The position numbers and the translations under genes are program-made. From a virus, in IMG/VR virus record IMGVR_UViG_3300025417_000026, positions 1 to 56,503 of that record: a stretch of 56,503 nt of DNA, one strand, 5' to 3'. Positions within the stretch are counted from its first letter, which is position 1. Each line of letters begins with the position of its first letter. Below, one piece after another: positions 1-8,447 of this stretch. The notes beneath the pieces were generated by a model. That model was not told where the DNA came from, did not search any database, and worked only from the letters and a program-made list of their open reading frames with translations.

Positions 1-2
1 AC

Positions 3-266
3 TCTCTTTCTGGCGCCAATGTGTATAGTAAAATGAGGTATTCTTACTATACACCTAACGTAGCGGCAACTTTTGCCACAACAATTTCGGCAAATACAGG
101 TCAAGTTACGTTTTCTTTAGACTCAGCCAATACGGCAAACATCACACCAGGTCGTTATGTATACGATGCTGTGCTTTCTTTCTACGCTGGTAGTGGTCAA
201 GCGAACACAGTCATTAGAATCCTTGAAGGAATTGCAGAAGTTGCTCCTGGTGTAACATCGGGGTAA
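3..266 (+). CDS. Structural (tail/adhesin) protein, C-terminal part only
   Basis: The frame is open from the first bases of the window and runs to TAA at 264-266, so the gene most likely starts upstream; a GTG at 21 is possible but has no convincing ribosome site. The visible 88 residues look like an all-beta phage virion domain: a GQVTFSLDSANTANI stretch, then GRYVYDAV and a terminal RILEGIAEVAPGVTSG. This strand-rich pattern ending in a leG..xvxPgVT motif is frequent in tail-tip and baseplate-associated proteins of tailed phages. It opens the adhesin array and is followed after 3 nt by the next small structural gene. The exact role cannot be told from a fragment. Confidence 0.6.
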   Translation, partial: SLSGANVYSKMRYSYYTPNVAATFATTISANTGQVTFSLDSANTANITPGRYVYDAVLSFYAGSGQANTVIRILEGIAEVAPGVTSG

Positions 267-269
267 CAT

Positions 270-494
270 ATGGCAACTAATCCACCTTCATCAGTAAAAG
301 TAACCATTGGTCAAAACACACCAAAAGTAACTGCGGTTTCTTATGGTGGTCTTCGTTCGCTTGCAGGTTCAACAGATTTGAATCTTGCCGGTGCTCAAGA
401 CGGTGACGTTATTGTTTACTCGCAATCACAGAAATTGTTTTACGTTGAAAATATTGGCAACGCTATTACATCTATTGATAACGGATACTTTTAA
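270..494 (+). CDS. Small structural adaptor with DGGxF-like C-terminus
   Basis: A 74-residue protein, Ser/Thr/Val-rich and without membrane segments or a signal peptide. It has a QDGDVIVYSQSQKLFYVENI strand-rich segment, a style often seen in fibre-associated virion proteins. It ends in IDNGYF, a variant of the DGGxF ending shared with three other proteins of the array (stops at 8420, 11258 and 11854). Its stop overlaps the ATG of the 707-residue fibre gene by one base (TAATG), so the two are probably translationally coupled. A role in attaching or capping the next fibre is inference only; I do not recognise a named family. Confidence 0.7.
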   Translation: MATNPPSSVKVTIGQNTPKVTAVSYGGLRSLAGSTDLNLAGAQDGDVIVYSQSQKLFYVENIGNAITSIDNGYF

Positions 495-2617
495 TGTCAT
501 CAAATACAGTTAATGTACAGATACTAAGGTCCTATGGATCTTATCAACCAACAAACTTACTTGATGGGCAGTTAGCGTATTCCTTTCAATCTAATACACT
601 ATACATCGGTACAAATAGTAATGGTATTGTTACTATTGGTGGTGTCACACCTTTAGCTCGTATTCAAACTGCCTTCAATGCGGCAAATAGTTCAGGTGAT
701 TTTGCAAACTCTGCTTTCACACGTGCTAATCTTGCCTATGCGGCCGCTAATGCCGCTGGTTCATCAACAACAATAAACTTAGCATATCAAACTGCTAACT
801 CGGCATTTAGTCAGGCTAATCTTGCCTATGCGGCCGCTAATGCCGCCGGTTCATCTACTACAACTAACAATGCTTATGCAACTGCTAACTTAGCTTTTGC
901 ACAAGCGAATGCCGCTTTCAATGCGGCTAATAGTGGTGTAACTGCATCATATGCTTTTAATCAAGCTAACAGCGCATACAATCAAGCCAACGTAGCATTT
1001 GCGGCGGCTAATGCGGCAGGTTCTTCTACGACTGTAAATGCGGCCTTCTTAACTGCTAACTCTGCTTTTACACAATCAAATAACGCATATAACAAAGCAA
1101 ACTCAGCAAACGTTCTAGCACAGTCTGCTTTTGGTGCCGCTAACGTAGGTAACACATTTGTTACTACTGGAGGTACTGTAACAGGTAACGTAACAGTTTC
1201 AAACAATCTAACTGTATCTGGTAACTTATATGTACTAGGTAACTTAACTGCTATCAATACAACACAAGAAGAAACAAACGCACCGTTAATCTTCTTAGCA
1301 AACAATAACACATCTTCTGATACAGTTGACATCGGTTTTGTTGGTAACTATAATGCAACAGGTAATGCGTTTACTGGTTTGTTTAGAAACCCAACCCTTA
1401 AAGAGTTTATATTCTTTCAGAACTATGCATCACCTATTGGCTCAAACAATCTAATTAATATTAGTGACCCTAGTTTTGCATATGCAAACGTGTACTCAAA
1501 TTACTTCAAAGGTAATGTAATAAGTCACGGTGTAGATGTATTCTATTATTCTAACTCTGCTTTCTCAGTTGCAAATACGGCATCATCAAATACTGTAGCA
1601 CTTCAAGGTATTGAAAATGCACAGAATACAAACATTGCGTATTCATGGACAACTGCAAATGCCGCTTTTGCAAATGCAAACTCTGCAATTCTATATCAAA
1701 CGGCAATTAGTAATTCGGTAAACAGTATTGCTGTTGGTGGTGCACCTGTACAGAACGCTCAAGTATGGTCTACACTAACTGTATCACAAGTCTTTGATGC
1801 AATTCTGTTCCCAACAATCGGTCCTACATATACAATACCTACAATATCTTTAAGCGGTACTGCTTCTGGTACTGTAGAAGTCGGTTCAACAATCACTCAG
1901 ACAATGACTCTGACTGGTACTAAGAACGATGCTGGTGCATTCCTTGCATTGTATATTCAACGTAATAGTGCGAACATTGCTACGATTAGTAACCCATCAG
2001 GTACAGCAACAACTAATATTGCATCTCAGTATGGCTATAGCGATCCTAACAATCAAAACTATTACTATACATTAAGTAATACAGATACTGCTATTGCAAC
2101 AACTGGTACATTCACATGGGCGGGTTACGGTAACTATAATGCTGGTGTTGCTAAGTTAACAAACAAAGGACAGACAGATGCAAACGGTGCTCAACTTCGT
2201 TCAACTGTTTATCCTCAAGCCGCTGGTTCAGCGTTCGGTTCAGGTTCTTATTCAGTAACTGGTATCTATCCATACTTTTGGGGTGTATCATCAACGCAAC
2301 CGACAGCCGCAAGTATTGCATCAGCAATTCAAGCAGGCACAGCAAACAAAGTACTTGCAGTTGGTTCAGGAACACTTACAATCACATTCAATGCAAGTTC
2401 TCAATACGTTTGGCTTGCAGTACAAAATAGCTATGCAACAAAGACAACATGGTATAATACTGCTCTAAATAACGGTAGTATTGGTGCAGGTCAATTTATA
2501 TTGAGTCCTGTAACACAAGCAGTCACTTCACCAACATCTCTCTGGTCTGGCGTTAATTATAATATGTACATCTCTGGTTACTCAACGACAACTAGCGGCT
2601 CAATACAGTTCTCATAA
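494..2617 (+). CDS. Tail fibre protein, Mtd_N-type N-terminus and Ala/Asn heptad shaft
   Basis: A 707-residue fibre. Residues 1-50 (ILRS..., LLDGQLAYSFQSNTLYIGT) resemble the major-tropism-determinant N-terminal domain used to anchor fibres to the baseplate. Residues about 56-214 are seven-residue repeats of the type A[FY]xxAN[AS], a likely trimeric helical shaft. Residues about 224-330 hold the TGGTVTGNV...LYVLGNL module followed by APLIFLANNN and a VDIGFVGNY/GLFRNP segment, which recurs in two other fibres here. The C-terminal 260 residues, with YPYFWGVSS near 592, resemble a receptor-binding tip domain found in diverse phage fibres. No ribosome site is evident beyond the one-base overlap with the previous gene. 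Confidence 0.85.
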   Translation: MSSNTVNVQILRSYGSYQPTNLLDGQLAYSFQSNTLYIGTNSNGIVTIGGVTPLARIQTAFNAANSSGDFANSAFTRANLAYAAANAAGSSTTINLAYQTANSAFSQANLAYAAANAAGSSTTTNNAYATANLAFAQANAAFNAANSGVTASYAFNQANSAYNQANVAFAAANAAGSSTTVNAAFLTANSAFTQSNNAYNKANSANVLAQSAFGAANVGNTFVTTGGTVTGNVTVSNNLTVSGNLYVLGNLTAINTTQEETNAPLIFLANNNTSSDTVDIGFVGNYNATGNAFTGLFRNPTLKEFIFFQNYASPIGSNNLINISDPSFAYANVYSNYFKGNVISHGVDVFYYSNSAFSVANTASSNTVALQGIENAQNTNIAYSWTTANAAFANANSAILYQTAISNSVNSIAVGGAPVQNAQVWSTLTVSQVFDAILFPTIGPTYTIPTISLSGTASGTVEVGSTITQTMTLTGTKNDAGAFLALYIQRNSANIATISNPSGTATTNIASQYGYSDPNNQNYYYTLSNTDTAIATTGTFTWAGYGNYNAGVAKLTNKGQTDANGAQLRSTVYPQAAGSAFGSGSYSVTGIYPYFWGVSSTQPTAASIASAIQAGTANKVLAVGSGTLTITFNASSQYVWLAVQNSYATKTTWYNTALNNGSIGAGQFILSPVTQAVTSPTSLWSGVNYNMYISGYSTTTSGSIQFS

Positions 2618-2620
2618 AAC

Positions 2621-5600
2621 ATGTCAATTATTCTAAACGACAATCTAAGTATACAGGCACCTAAGGGAGTTGATTCTCGTTTTGGCCCATATGTAAATAC
2701 AACTATTGCTTTATCGAGTGTTGGGTCTGCGGTTCGTTATCAAGGTTTAACAATTGGCATCAATTCTGCAAATGCAAGTGCGAATGGTGGTAATACTGTT
2801 ATTGAGTATTGGTTTCGTGACGGTATTGCAGATGGTGATTTAACTTACAAAGTTGACCCTACTGCTAACTTAGCATATGCACAAGCTAATGCCGCCTTTA
2901 ATGCGGCCAATAGTTCAGGTGGCGGTAGTTCAGCGGCCGCTTTCAATCAAGCGAATGCCGCCTTTGCACAAGCTAATGCCGCCTTTGCACAAGCAAACAC
3001 AGGCTCTAGTTCTGCACCAGCTTTTAATCAAGCTAATGCCGCTTTCAGTCAAGCAAACGTAGCCTTTAATACTGCTAACTTAGCATACACACAAGCAAAC
3101 TCAAGTTATACTGCACAAAATACAACAGCATCTTTTGCTAACGGTGCTTTTGTTGTTGCAAACTCGGGAGCATTATTTGCTAATAGTGCTTTTGCTACTG
3201 CAAATGCTTCCTATAATGCACAAAATATAACTGCTGGTTTCGCTAATGCCGCATATGCATATGCAAATACATTAGGAACAAATGAGGCATCTGCATTTAA
3301 TACTGCTAATGCCGCTTATGCACAAGCAAATACTGCTTATGCTAATTCAAATACGTTCATAACGTTTATCACAGGCGTTGAAACAAGTCAGAACAATAAT
3401 ATTTCTTCCGCATTTACTCAAGCTAATAATGCGGCCATATTTGCTAATGGTGCTTTCACAGTTGCCAATGCCGCTGTAAGACGTGCCGGTGATACAATGA
3501 CTGGTAACTTAGTGATTGCTGGTGCTAATTTAACAGTAGGTACTGCACTTGCCGCTTATGCAAATGGTAACGTTGTAATCTCTCAAGCAACAGGACAAAT
3601 TGTCCTTGCAGGAAATACATATGCAGGACATATGTTACCTGCCGCTAATGCTGATGGTACTGGTGTAGGATATGATTTAGGTTCCCCAACAAGTCGTTGG
3701 AGAAAAATCTACGTTACTGGTACAACGATTGATATTGGTGGCGCTTTAATTCAAGCACAAGGTAATGCGATTTCACTAACCAGCGGAACAGGCGCTACGT
3801 TTGCCGTTTCTGGTACAGGTGCAAACTCTGTAGGTTCTTTTGCAAGTTTAACAGCAAATGCCGGTATTGATTCAACTAATTCTGTTAGCGGTACAATTAT
3901 CGTCACTGGTGGTGTTGGTATTTCTAATAATGCTTTCATCGGTGGTAATACAACTGTAGCATATCAATTAACTGCAAATCAACACACATTCGGTATTGAT
4001 GGTACAAGTCAGTACACAGCGGCCGCACCTTATGCATATTCTAATGCATCATTCTTGACTGCTAATAGTGCTTATACTGCACAGAATATTACTGCTGGTT
4101 TTGCTAATGCCGCTTTCTTAGTCGCAAACAGTTCATTTGTTGCAGAAAACATTACTGCTTCGTTTGCCAACTCTGCTTATACACAAGCAAATGCGGCCTT
4201 TAATCAAGCAAATACGGCATCTTCTTTTGCTAATGGTTCGTTTACAACTGCAAATTCTGCATCTTCTAATACAGTAACATTGCAAGGTATTGAAAATGTA
4301 CAGAACACCAATATTACAGCATCGTTTGCACAAGCAAATGCATCTTACAATGCTCAAAATACAACTGCATCATTTGCAAATAGTGCCTTCGTAACAGCAA
4401 ACTCTTCTTATTCTGCTCAAAACATAACTGCTGGTTTTGCAAACGCATCATATACGGCACAAAATACTACGGCAGGATTTGCCAACGGTGCATTTGTTAC
4501 TGCTAATGCATCTTATGCGGCACAAAATATAACTGCTTCGTTTGCTAACAGCGCATATTCTTTTGCAAATTCAATTAATACTTATGCATATGCCGCCTTT
4601 TCTTATGCAAATACATTAAATGCAGTAAACGTAGCATCAGCATGGAACACATCTAATGCCGCTTTCATTCAAGCAAATAGTGCTTTCAATGCACAAAACA
4701 TAACAGCAGGATTTGCAAATGCTTCTTACACGTTTGCTAATAGCATCAACATATATGCGTACTCTGCTTATGCGGCCGCTAATGTTGGTAATACATTCGT
4801 TTCAACTGGTGGTACAGTTGCTGGTTCTGTTGTTATCAGCACTGATTTACATGTCACTGGTAACTTGTATATTGCTGGTAATTCCACTTTTGTTAACGCA
4901 AATAATATATCAACAAACGATTCGATTATTTTAATTGGTACCAATAATACATCTAACGTTGTTGATTTGGGTATTGTCGGACACTTTACAAATAACGGAT
5001 ATCAAAGAACTGGTTTTGTTCGTAATCACAATACAGGCATTTGGGGACTGTTCAGCAATCTAACATCAGAACCTTCAACAACAATCAACTGGTCTGATGC
5101 CAATTTAATTTATGATAAGATTCAAACCGGTAACATTACGACTCCAGCAATATATGTTGCAGGTGTAGAACTTGGTGCTTATGCGAATACTGTTAATGCT
5201 TATTCTTATGCATCGTATGCATCTCAAAACATTACCGCATCGTTCGCTAACGGCGCTTTTGCTACTGCAAATGCATCATATGCATCTCAAAACATTACCG
5301 CATCGTTCGCTAACGGCGCTTTTGCTACTGCAAATGCTTCCTATAATGCACAGAACACTACCGCATCATTCGCTAATAGTGCCTTTGTAACAGCAAACGC
5401 ATCATACAATTCGCAAAACACAACAGCATCTTTTGCTAACGGTGCATTTATAACTGCAAATGCATCATATAACTTTGCTAATAGTGTCAACACATATGCG
5501 TATGCCGCATTTGCAAAAGCAAATTCTCTCACAACTTCAGGCATTACAGTTGTTAATTTTACTGGTGACGGTGCAACTACATCATTTGCATTAGGCGTTA

Positions 5601-7159
5601 CACCGTATTCTATCAATGCAACGTCTGTTAACTATAACGGTATTACATTACTAAGAAATAGTTATACATTGTCTGGTGCAAATATTGTCTTCTCAAGCCC
5701 ACCTGCTAATACAGCATTAATTGAAGTTACAGTATCAACTCAAACTGTTTCAACTAATACTTCAATAAGTTCAGGTAATAACGGCAACGTTCAATTTGCA
5801 TTGGCAAATAATATAATTGGTTCTGATGCCAACTTTGTATATCTAACATCTAATACAACACTATTAGTACCAAACGCATATTATACCGGTAACGTAAGTA
5901 TTCAAGGTAACTTGTATGTTAACGGTACTGTAACAACATTCAATAATGTAACTGTTAACACGACAGAAACAATTACAACAACACTAACTCTTAGTGGTTT
6001 GAATGTCTATCCTTATATTACTTCAAGTTATGGTTTTTCTAACACAGTCAACACTTATGCATATGCATCATATTCAGCACAAAACATAACTGCTGGTTTC
6101 GCTAATGCATCTTATACTGCACAAAATACAACAGCCTCATTCGCAAATAGTGCTTTTGGTCAAGCTAACTCTGCCGCTGTATTTGCAAACGGTGCATTTA
6201 CATTTGCTAACAGCGTAAATACCTATGCATATTCAGCATATGCTTTTGCAAATTCTGTTAACGTATACGCACGTGCCGCATTTGCACAAGACAATTTAGT
6301 ATTCTCAGTTGCAAATTCTGCTGGTCTGTTTGCTAATGGTGCTTTTGTAACAGCAAACGCTTCTTTTATACAAGCAAATAATTCACTTGCAAACGTTGGT
6401 TCTTTAATAACTGTGAACGGTGTTTCGCAATTTGCGATAACGAATTCTCAAGTATCAACTTCAATAACTACTGGTGCATTAACAGTTGCTGGTGGTGTGG
6501 GTATTACTGGTAATACTTATGTCGGTGGTGATGTATTTGCAAATAATGGTGTCTATTCTGGCAATACATTCCAACCTGTGATAGGTTCATTCAATGACGG
6601 TATTGTTATGGACTACGTTCAAGGTACAAATGGTATCGGTAGAATTTCAGTCGGTCCAAATGATTACATAACATTCTATACTGGCGGTGTCGGTACTACT
6701 CCTGTTGCAAACGTGTACAGTAACGGTGCGTTTACAAGTACAAACGTAACAGCAAGTAACAATATTACAACTAACACGTTTACTGCTACTGGTCTTGTCA
6801 CCATACAACAAACTACAGAAAATATTACGAACACTGGTAATCCTGGTTCTTCTGTGACTTATGATTTCAATGCTGGACCTACATACTATAATACCGGTAT
6901 GACACAAAACTGGACAGCAAACTTTACAAATGTACCAACAACACAAAATAAATCAGTTCTAGTTACTTTGATTAACAATCAAGGTAGCACAGCATATTAT
7001 CCAAGTACTATTCAAGTTAACGGAACAGGTTATACACCAAAATGGTTAGGCGGAACTTCTTACACTGGTAATGCAAGTCAATGGGATTTCCTCACATTTG
7101 CCATCATAAATATTGGTGGTACTATAACTGTTCTTGGTTCATACGCAACATATTATTAA
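2621..7159 (+). CDS. Giant tail fibre protein, 1512 residues
   Basis: The longest pure fibre here. Four blocks of Ala/Asn heptads (roughly residues 80-286, 467-723, 853-970 and 1141-1255) alternate with beta modules: DTMTGNL plus a SPTSRWRKIYVTG motif (about 287-390), the TGGTVAGS...LYIAGN / VDLGIVGHF / GFVRN module (about 728-813), and a TGDGATTSFALG module (about 979-1038). The C-terminal 110 residues (VTYDFNAGPTYYNTG ... TFAIINIGGTITVLGS) match a tip domain very common in cyanophage and pelagiphage fibres. Blocks of helical shaft interrupted by beta knobs suggest a long kinked trimer. Many near-identical repeats occur at DNA level, including an exact 63-base tandem copy near 5216-5341. It starts 3 nt after the previous stop. 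Confidence 0.88.
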   Translation: MSIILNDNLSIQAPKGVDSRFGPYVNTTIALSSVGSAVRYQGLTIGINSANASANGGNTVIEYWFRDGIADGDLTYKVDPTANLAYAQANAAFNAANSSGGGSSAAAFNQANAAFAQANAAFAQANTGSSSAPAFNQANAAFSQANVAFNTANLAYTQANSSYTAQNTTASFANGAFVVANSGALFANSAFATANASYNAQNITAGFANAAYAYANTLGTNEASAFNTANAAYAQANTAYANSNTFITFITGVETSQNNNISSAFTQANNAAIFANGAFTVANAAVRRAGDTMTGNLVIAGANLTVGTALAAYANGNVVISQATGQIVLAGNTYAGHMLPAANADGTGVGYDLGSPTSRWRKIYVTGTTIDIGGALIQAQGNAISLTSGTGATFAVSGTGANSVGSFASLTANAGIDSTNSVSGTIIVTGGVGISNNAFIGGNTTVAYQLTANQHTFGIDGTSQYTAAAPYAYSNASFLTANSAYTAQNITAGFANAAFLVANSSFVAENITASFANSAYTQANAAFNQANTASSFANGSFTTANSASSNTVTLQGIENVQNTNITASFAQANASYNAQNTTASFANSAFVTANSSYSAQNITAGFANASYTAQNTTAGFANGAFVTANASYAAQNITASFANSAYSFANSINTYAYAAFSYANTLNAVNVASAWNTSNAAFIQANSAFNAQNITAGFANASYTFANSINIYAYSAYAAANVGNTFVSTGGTVAGSVVISTDLHVTGNLYIAGNSTFVNANNISTNDSIILIGTNNTSNVVDLGIVGHFTNNGYQRTGFVRNHNTGIWGLFSNLTSEPSTTINWSDANLIYDKIQTGNITTPAIYVAGVELGAYANTVNAYSYASYASQNITASFANGAFATANASYASQNITASFANGAFATANASYNAQNTTASFANSAFVTANASYNSQNTTASFANGAFITANASYNFANSVNTYAYAAFAKANSLTTSGITVVNFTGDGATTSFALGVTPYSINATSVNYNGITLLRNSYTLSGANIVFSSPPANTALIEVTVSTQTVSTNTSISSGNNGNVQFALANNIIGSDANFVYLTSNTTLLVPNAYYTGNVSIQGNLYVNGTVTTFNNVTVNTTETITTTLTLSGLNVYPYITSSYGFSNTVNTYAYASYSAQNITAGFANASYTAQNTTASFANSAFGQANSAAVFANGAFTFANSVNTYAYSAYAFANSVNVYARAAFAQDNLVFSVANSAGLFANGAFVTANASFIQANNSLANVGSLITVNGVSQFAITNSQVSTSITTGALTVAGGVGITGNTYVGGDVFANNGVYSGNTFQPVIGSFNDGIVMDYVQGTNGIGRISVGPNDYITFYTGGVGTTPVANVYSNGAFTSTNVTASNNITTNTFTATGLVTIQQTTENITNTGNPGSSVTYDFNAGPTYYNTGMTQNWTANFTNVPTTQNKSVLVTLINNQGSTAYYPSTIQVNGTGYTPKWLGGTSYTGNASQWDFLTFAIINIGGTITVLGSYATYY
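5216..5341 (+). repeat. 63-base tandem duplication inside the giant fibre gene
   Basis: Two adjacent, practically identical 63-base units (starting at 5216 and 5279) encode the same 21 residues, exactly three heptads of the fibre shaft. Flanking shaft repeats are far more diverged in DNA sequence while keeping the protein pattern, so this looks like a recent in-frame duplication. Adding or losing whole 63-base units would change shaft length without breaking the heptad register. Confidence 0.85.
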
Positions 7160-7161
7160 TT

Positions 7162-8196
7162 ATGAGTAGAATATCATCGTCAAGTGGCTTTGGGTTTTCA
7201 GGTGTTGGAATGGCTACTGCCAACTTAAAACCGATTCCAGTAACTGTTAATTATGTTTTGGTTGCCGGTGGTGGGTCAGGTGGTACTTTTGGTGGCGGTG
7301 GTGCTGGTGGTGTATTGTCTGGTCAAGTTACTTTTCCTAAAAAAGGTTCGACTGTAACAGTAACTATTGGTGGTGGAGGTGTTGCCGCAAATAATGGAGG
7401 ACCTTTAGTATATCCTGGTAATGCTGGAGGTTATTATGTGAGAGGTACTAGCGGTTCAGGTTCTACAATATCGAATCCTTGCACATTAGGATCTGTAAGT
7501 TCAACAGGCGGTGGTGCCGGACGTGGTGGGTGGCCAGGTATGTGTTCAAGTTTTGGTGCATTAGGTGGAGGGTCTGGTGGTGGTGGTGCATCTGGCGGTA
7601 ATCCTCAAAGTGCGCCCGGAGTACCAGGTCAAGGAAATCCTGGAGGTTCTGGAACCACCCCTTCAGGTATGTTTTTCGGTAGTGGTGGTGGAGCAGGAAG
7701 TGCAGGGACTTCAGGTGTAGGGGCAAATGGTGGTTCTGGACGAGTAATAACTATTATGGGTCCTAGTTCACCTGTAACAGTTGGTGGTGGAGGTGCGGCT
7801 GGCGGTTGCCAAGGGTGCAGACCAACATTTTATCCTAGTCCGTATTTTTTTTATACTGCAGGCGGTACAGGTGGCTCTGGTGGGGGCGGTAATGGTGGTA
7901 GTGGAGGTGTGCAAGGTGCATATGCGACTGGACGTACTGCTGGTACTGTAAATACTGGGGGTGGGGGTGGTGCTGGCGGATTTACAGGTTGGAACTTTAT
8001 ACAACCACCAACACATTCATGTTCTCCAAATGAGGAATGGTTTCCTGGTATGAATGGTGGTTCTGGTGTCGTCTTCATTTCAGCGAATACTGCAAAGAAA
8101 GGAACTGCCGGACCACCAACCGTTTTCACAACAGGAACTGACGGCCTAGGTAACACTTGGTTTAAATTCACTTCTTCTGGTACATATCGAGTATAA
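7162..8196 (+). CDS. Poly-glycine adhesin-type protein (copy 1)
   Basis: A 344-residue protein with long Gly runs (GGGGAGG, GGGGGAGG, GGGSGGGG) and a VLVAGGGSGGTFGGGG opening typical of the phage Gly_rich domain family. Related distal adhesins, such as S16-type gp38, fold as a polyglycine-II sandwich with variable loops at the tip. Between the Gly blocks are short segments with Cys and aromatics (NPCTLG, GMCSSFG, GGCQGCRP, THSCSPNEEW), candidate receptor-contact loops. It ends FKFTSSGTYRV, like the other two copies. I chose ATG 7162, 3 nt after the fibre stop; a longer reading from 7081 would add 27 residues that are out-of-frame translation of the previous gene and look nothing like the family. 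Confidence 0.85.
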   Translation: MSRISSSSGFGFSGVGMATANLKPIPVTVNYVLVAGGGSGGTFGGGGAGGVLSGQVTFPKKGSTVTVTIGGGGVAANNGGPLVYPGNAGGYYVRGTSGSGSTISNPCTLGSVSSTGGGAGRGGWPGMCSSFGALGGGSGGGGASGGNPQSAPGVPGQGNPGGSGTTPSGMFFGSGGGAGSAGTSGVGANGGSGRVITIMGPSSPVTVGGGGAAGGCQGCRPTFYPSPYFFYTAGGTGGSGGGGNGGSGGVQGAYATGRTAGTVNTGGGGGAGGFTGWNFIQPPTHSCSPNEEWFPGMNGGSGVVFISANTAKKGTAGPPTVFTTGTDGLGNTWFKFTSSGTYRV

Positions 8197-8198
8197 AA

Positions 8199-8420
8199 AT
8201 GTCACTAACTGTAATAGAACCCTTCAATTTAGATAATTCCGCAAGTTATATTGTTAGCAGTTTAAATGCTGGTAACACTATAAATGTGGGAACCACACTT
8301 TATCTAAATAATATAGCGGTTAGTAACACTAATAACTCTCTGACGGTTAACTCTGCGATGACAATTTCTGGTAATGTTTATGCGAATTTGGTAGGCTACG
8401 TTGACGGCGGCTCATTTTAA
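8199..8420 (+). CDS. Small structural protein ending DGGSF
   Basis: A 73-residue Asn/Ser/Thr-rich beta-type protein starting 3 nt after the Gly-rich gene. It carries NNSLTVNSAMTISGNVYANL, like the beta modules of the neighbouring fibres, and finishes VDGGSF, the C-terminal motif shared with proteins ending at 494, 11258 and 11854. It precedes the 936-residue fibre by 27 nt. A tail-associated adaptor is the likeliest role; no named family recognised. Confidence 0.7.
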   Translation: MSLTVIEPFNLDNSASYIVSSLNAGNTINVGTTLYLNNIAVSNTNNSLTVNSAMTISGNVYANLVGYVDGGSF

Positions 8421-8447
8421 CATAAAACAACATAAAAGGAACATCAC

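Noticed and set aside
7081-7161. Longer N-terminus for the first Gly-rich protein
   Set aside because: The extra 27 residues are an out-of-frame reading of the end of the giant fibre gene, rich in Cys, His and Trp; the ATG at 7162 sits at the usual 2-3 nt gap and gives a family-like start.
7463-8171. Minus-strand open frames opposite Gly-rich and Ala-rich genes
   Set aside because: They are His-, Pro- or Cys-rich mirror translations of simple repeats, lack ribosome sites and lie fully inside well-supported plus-strand genes.
8421-8447. Late promoter before the 936-residue fibre
   Set aside because: The best match is CATAAAAC, with several mismatches to TATAAATA; not distinct from background A+T-rich sequence.
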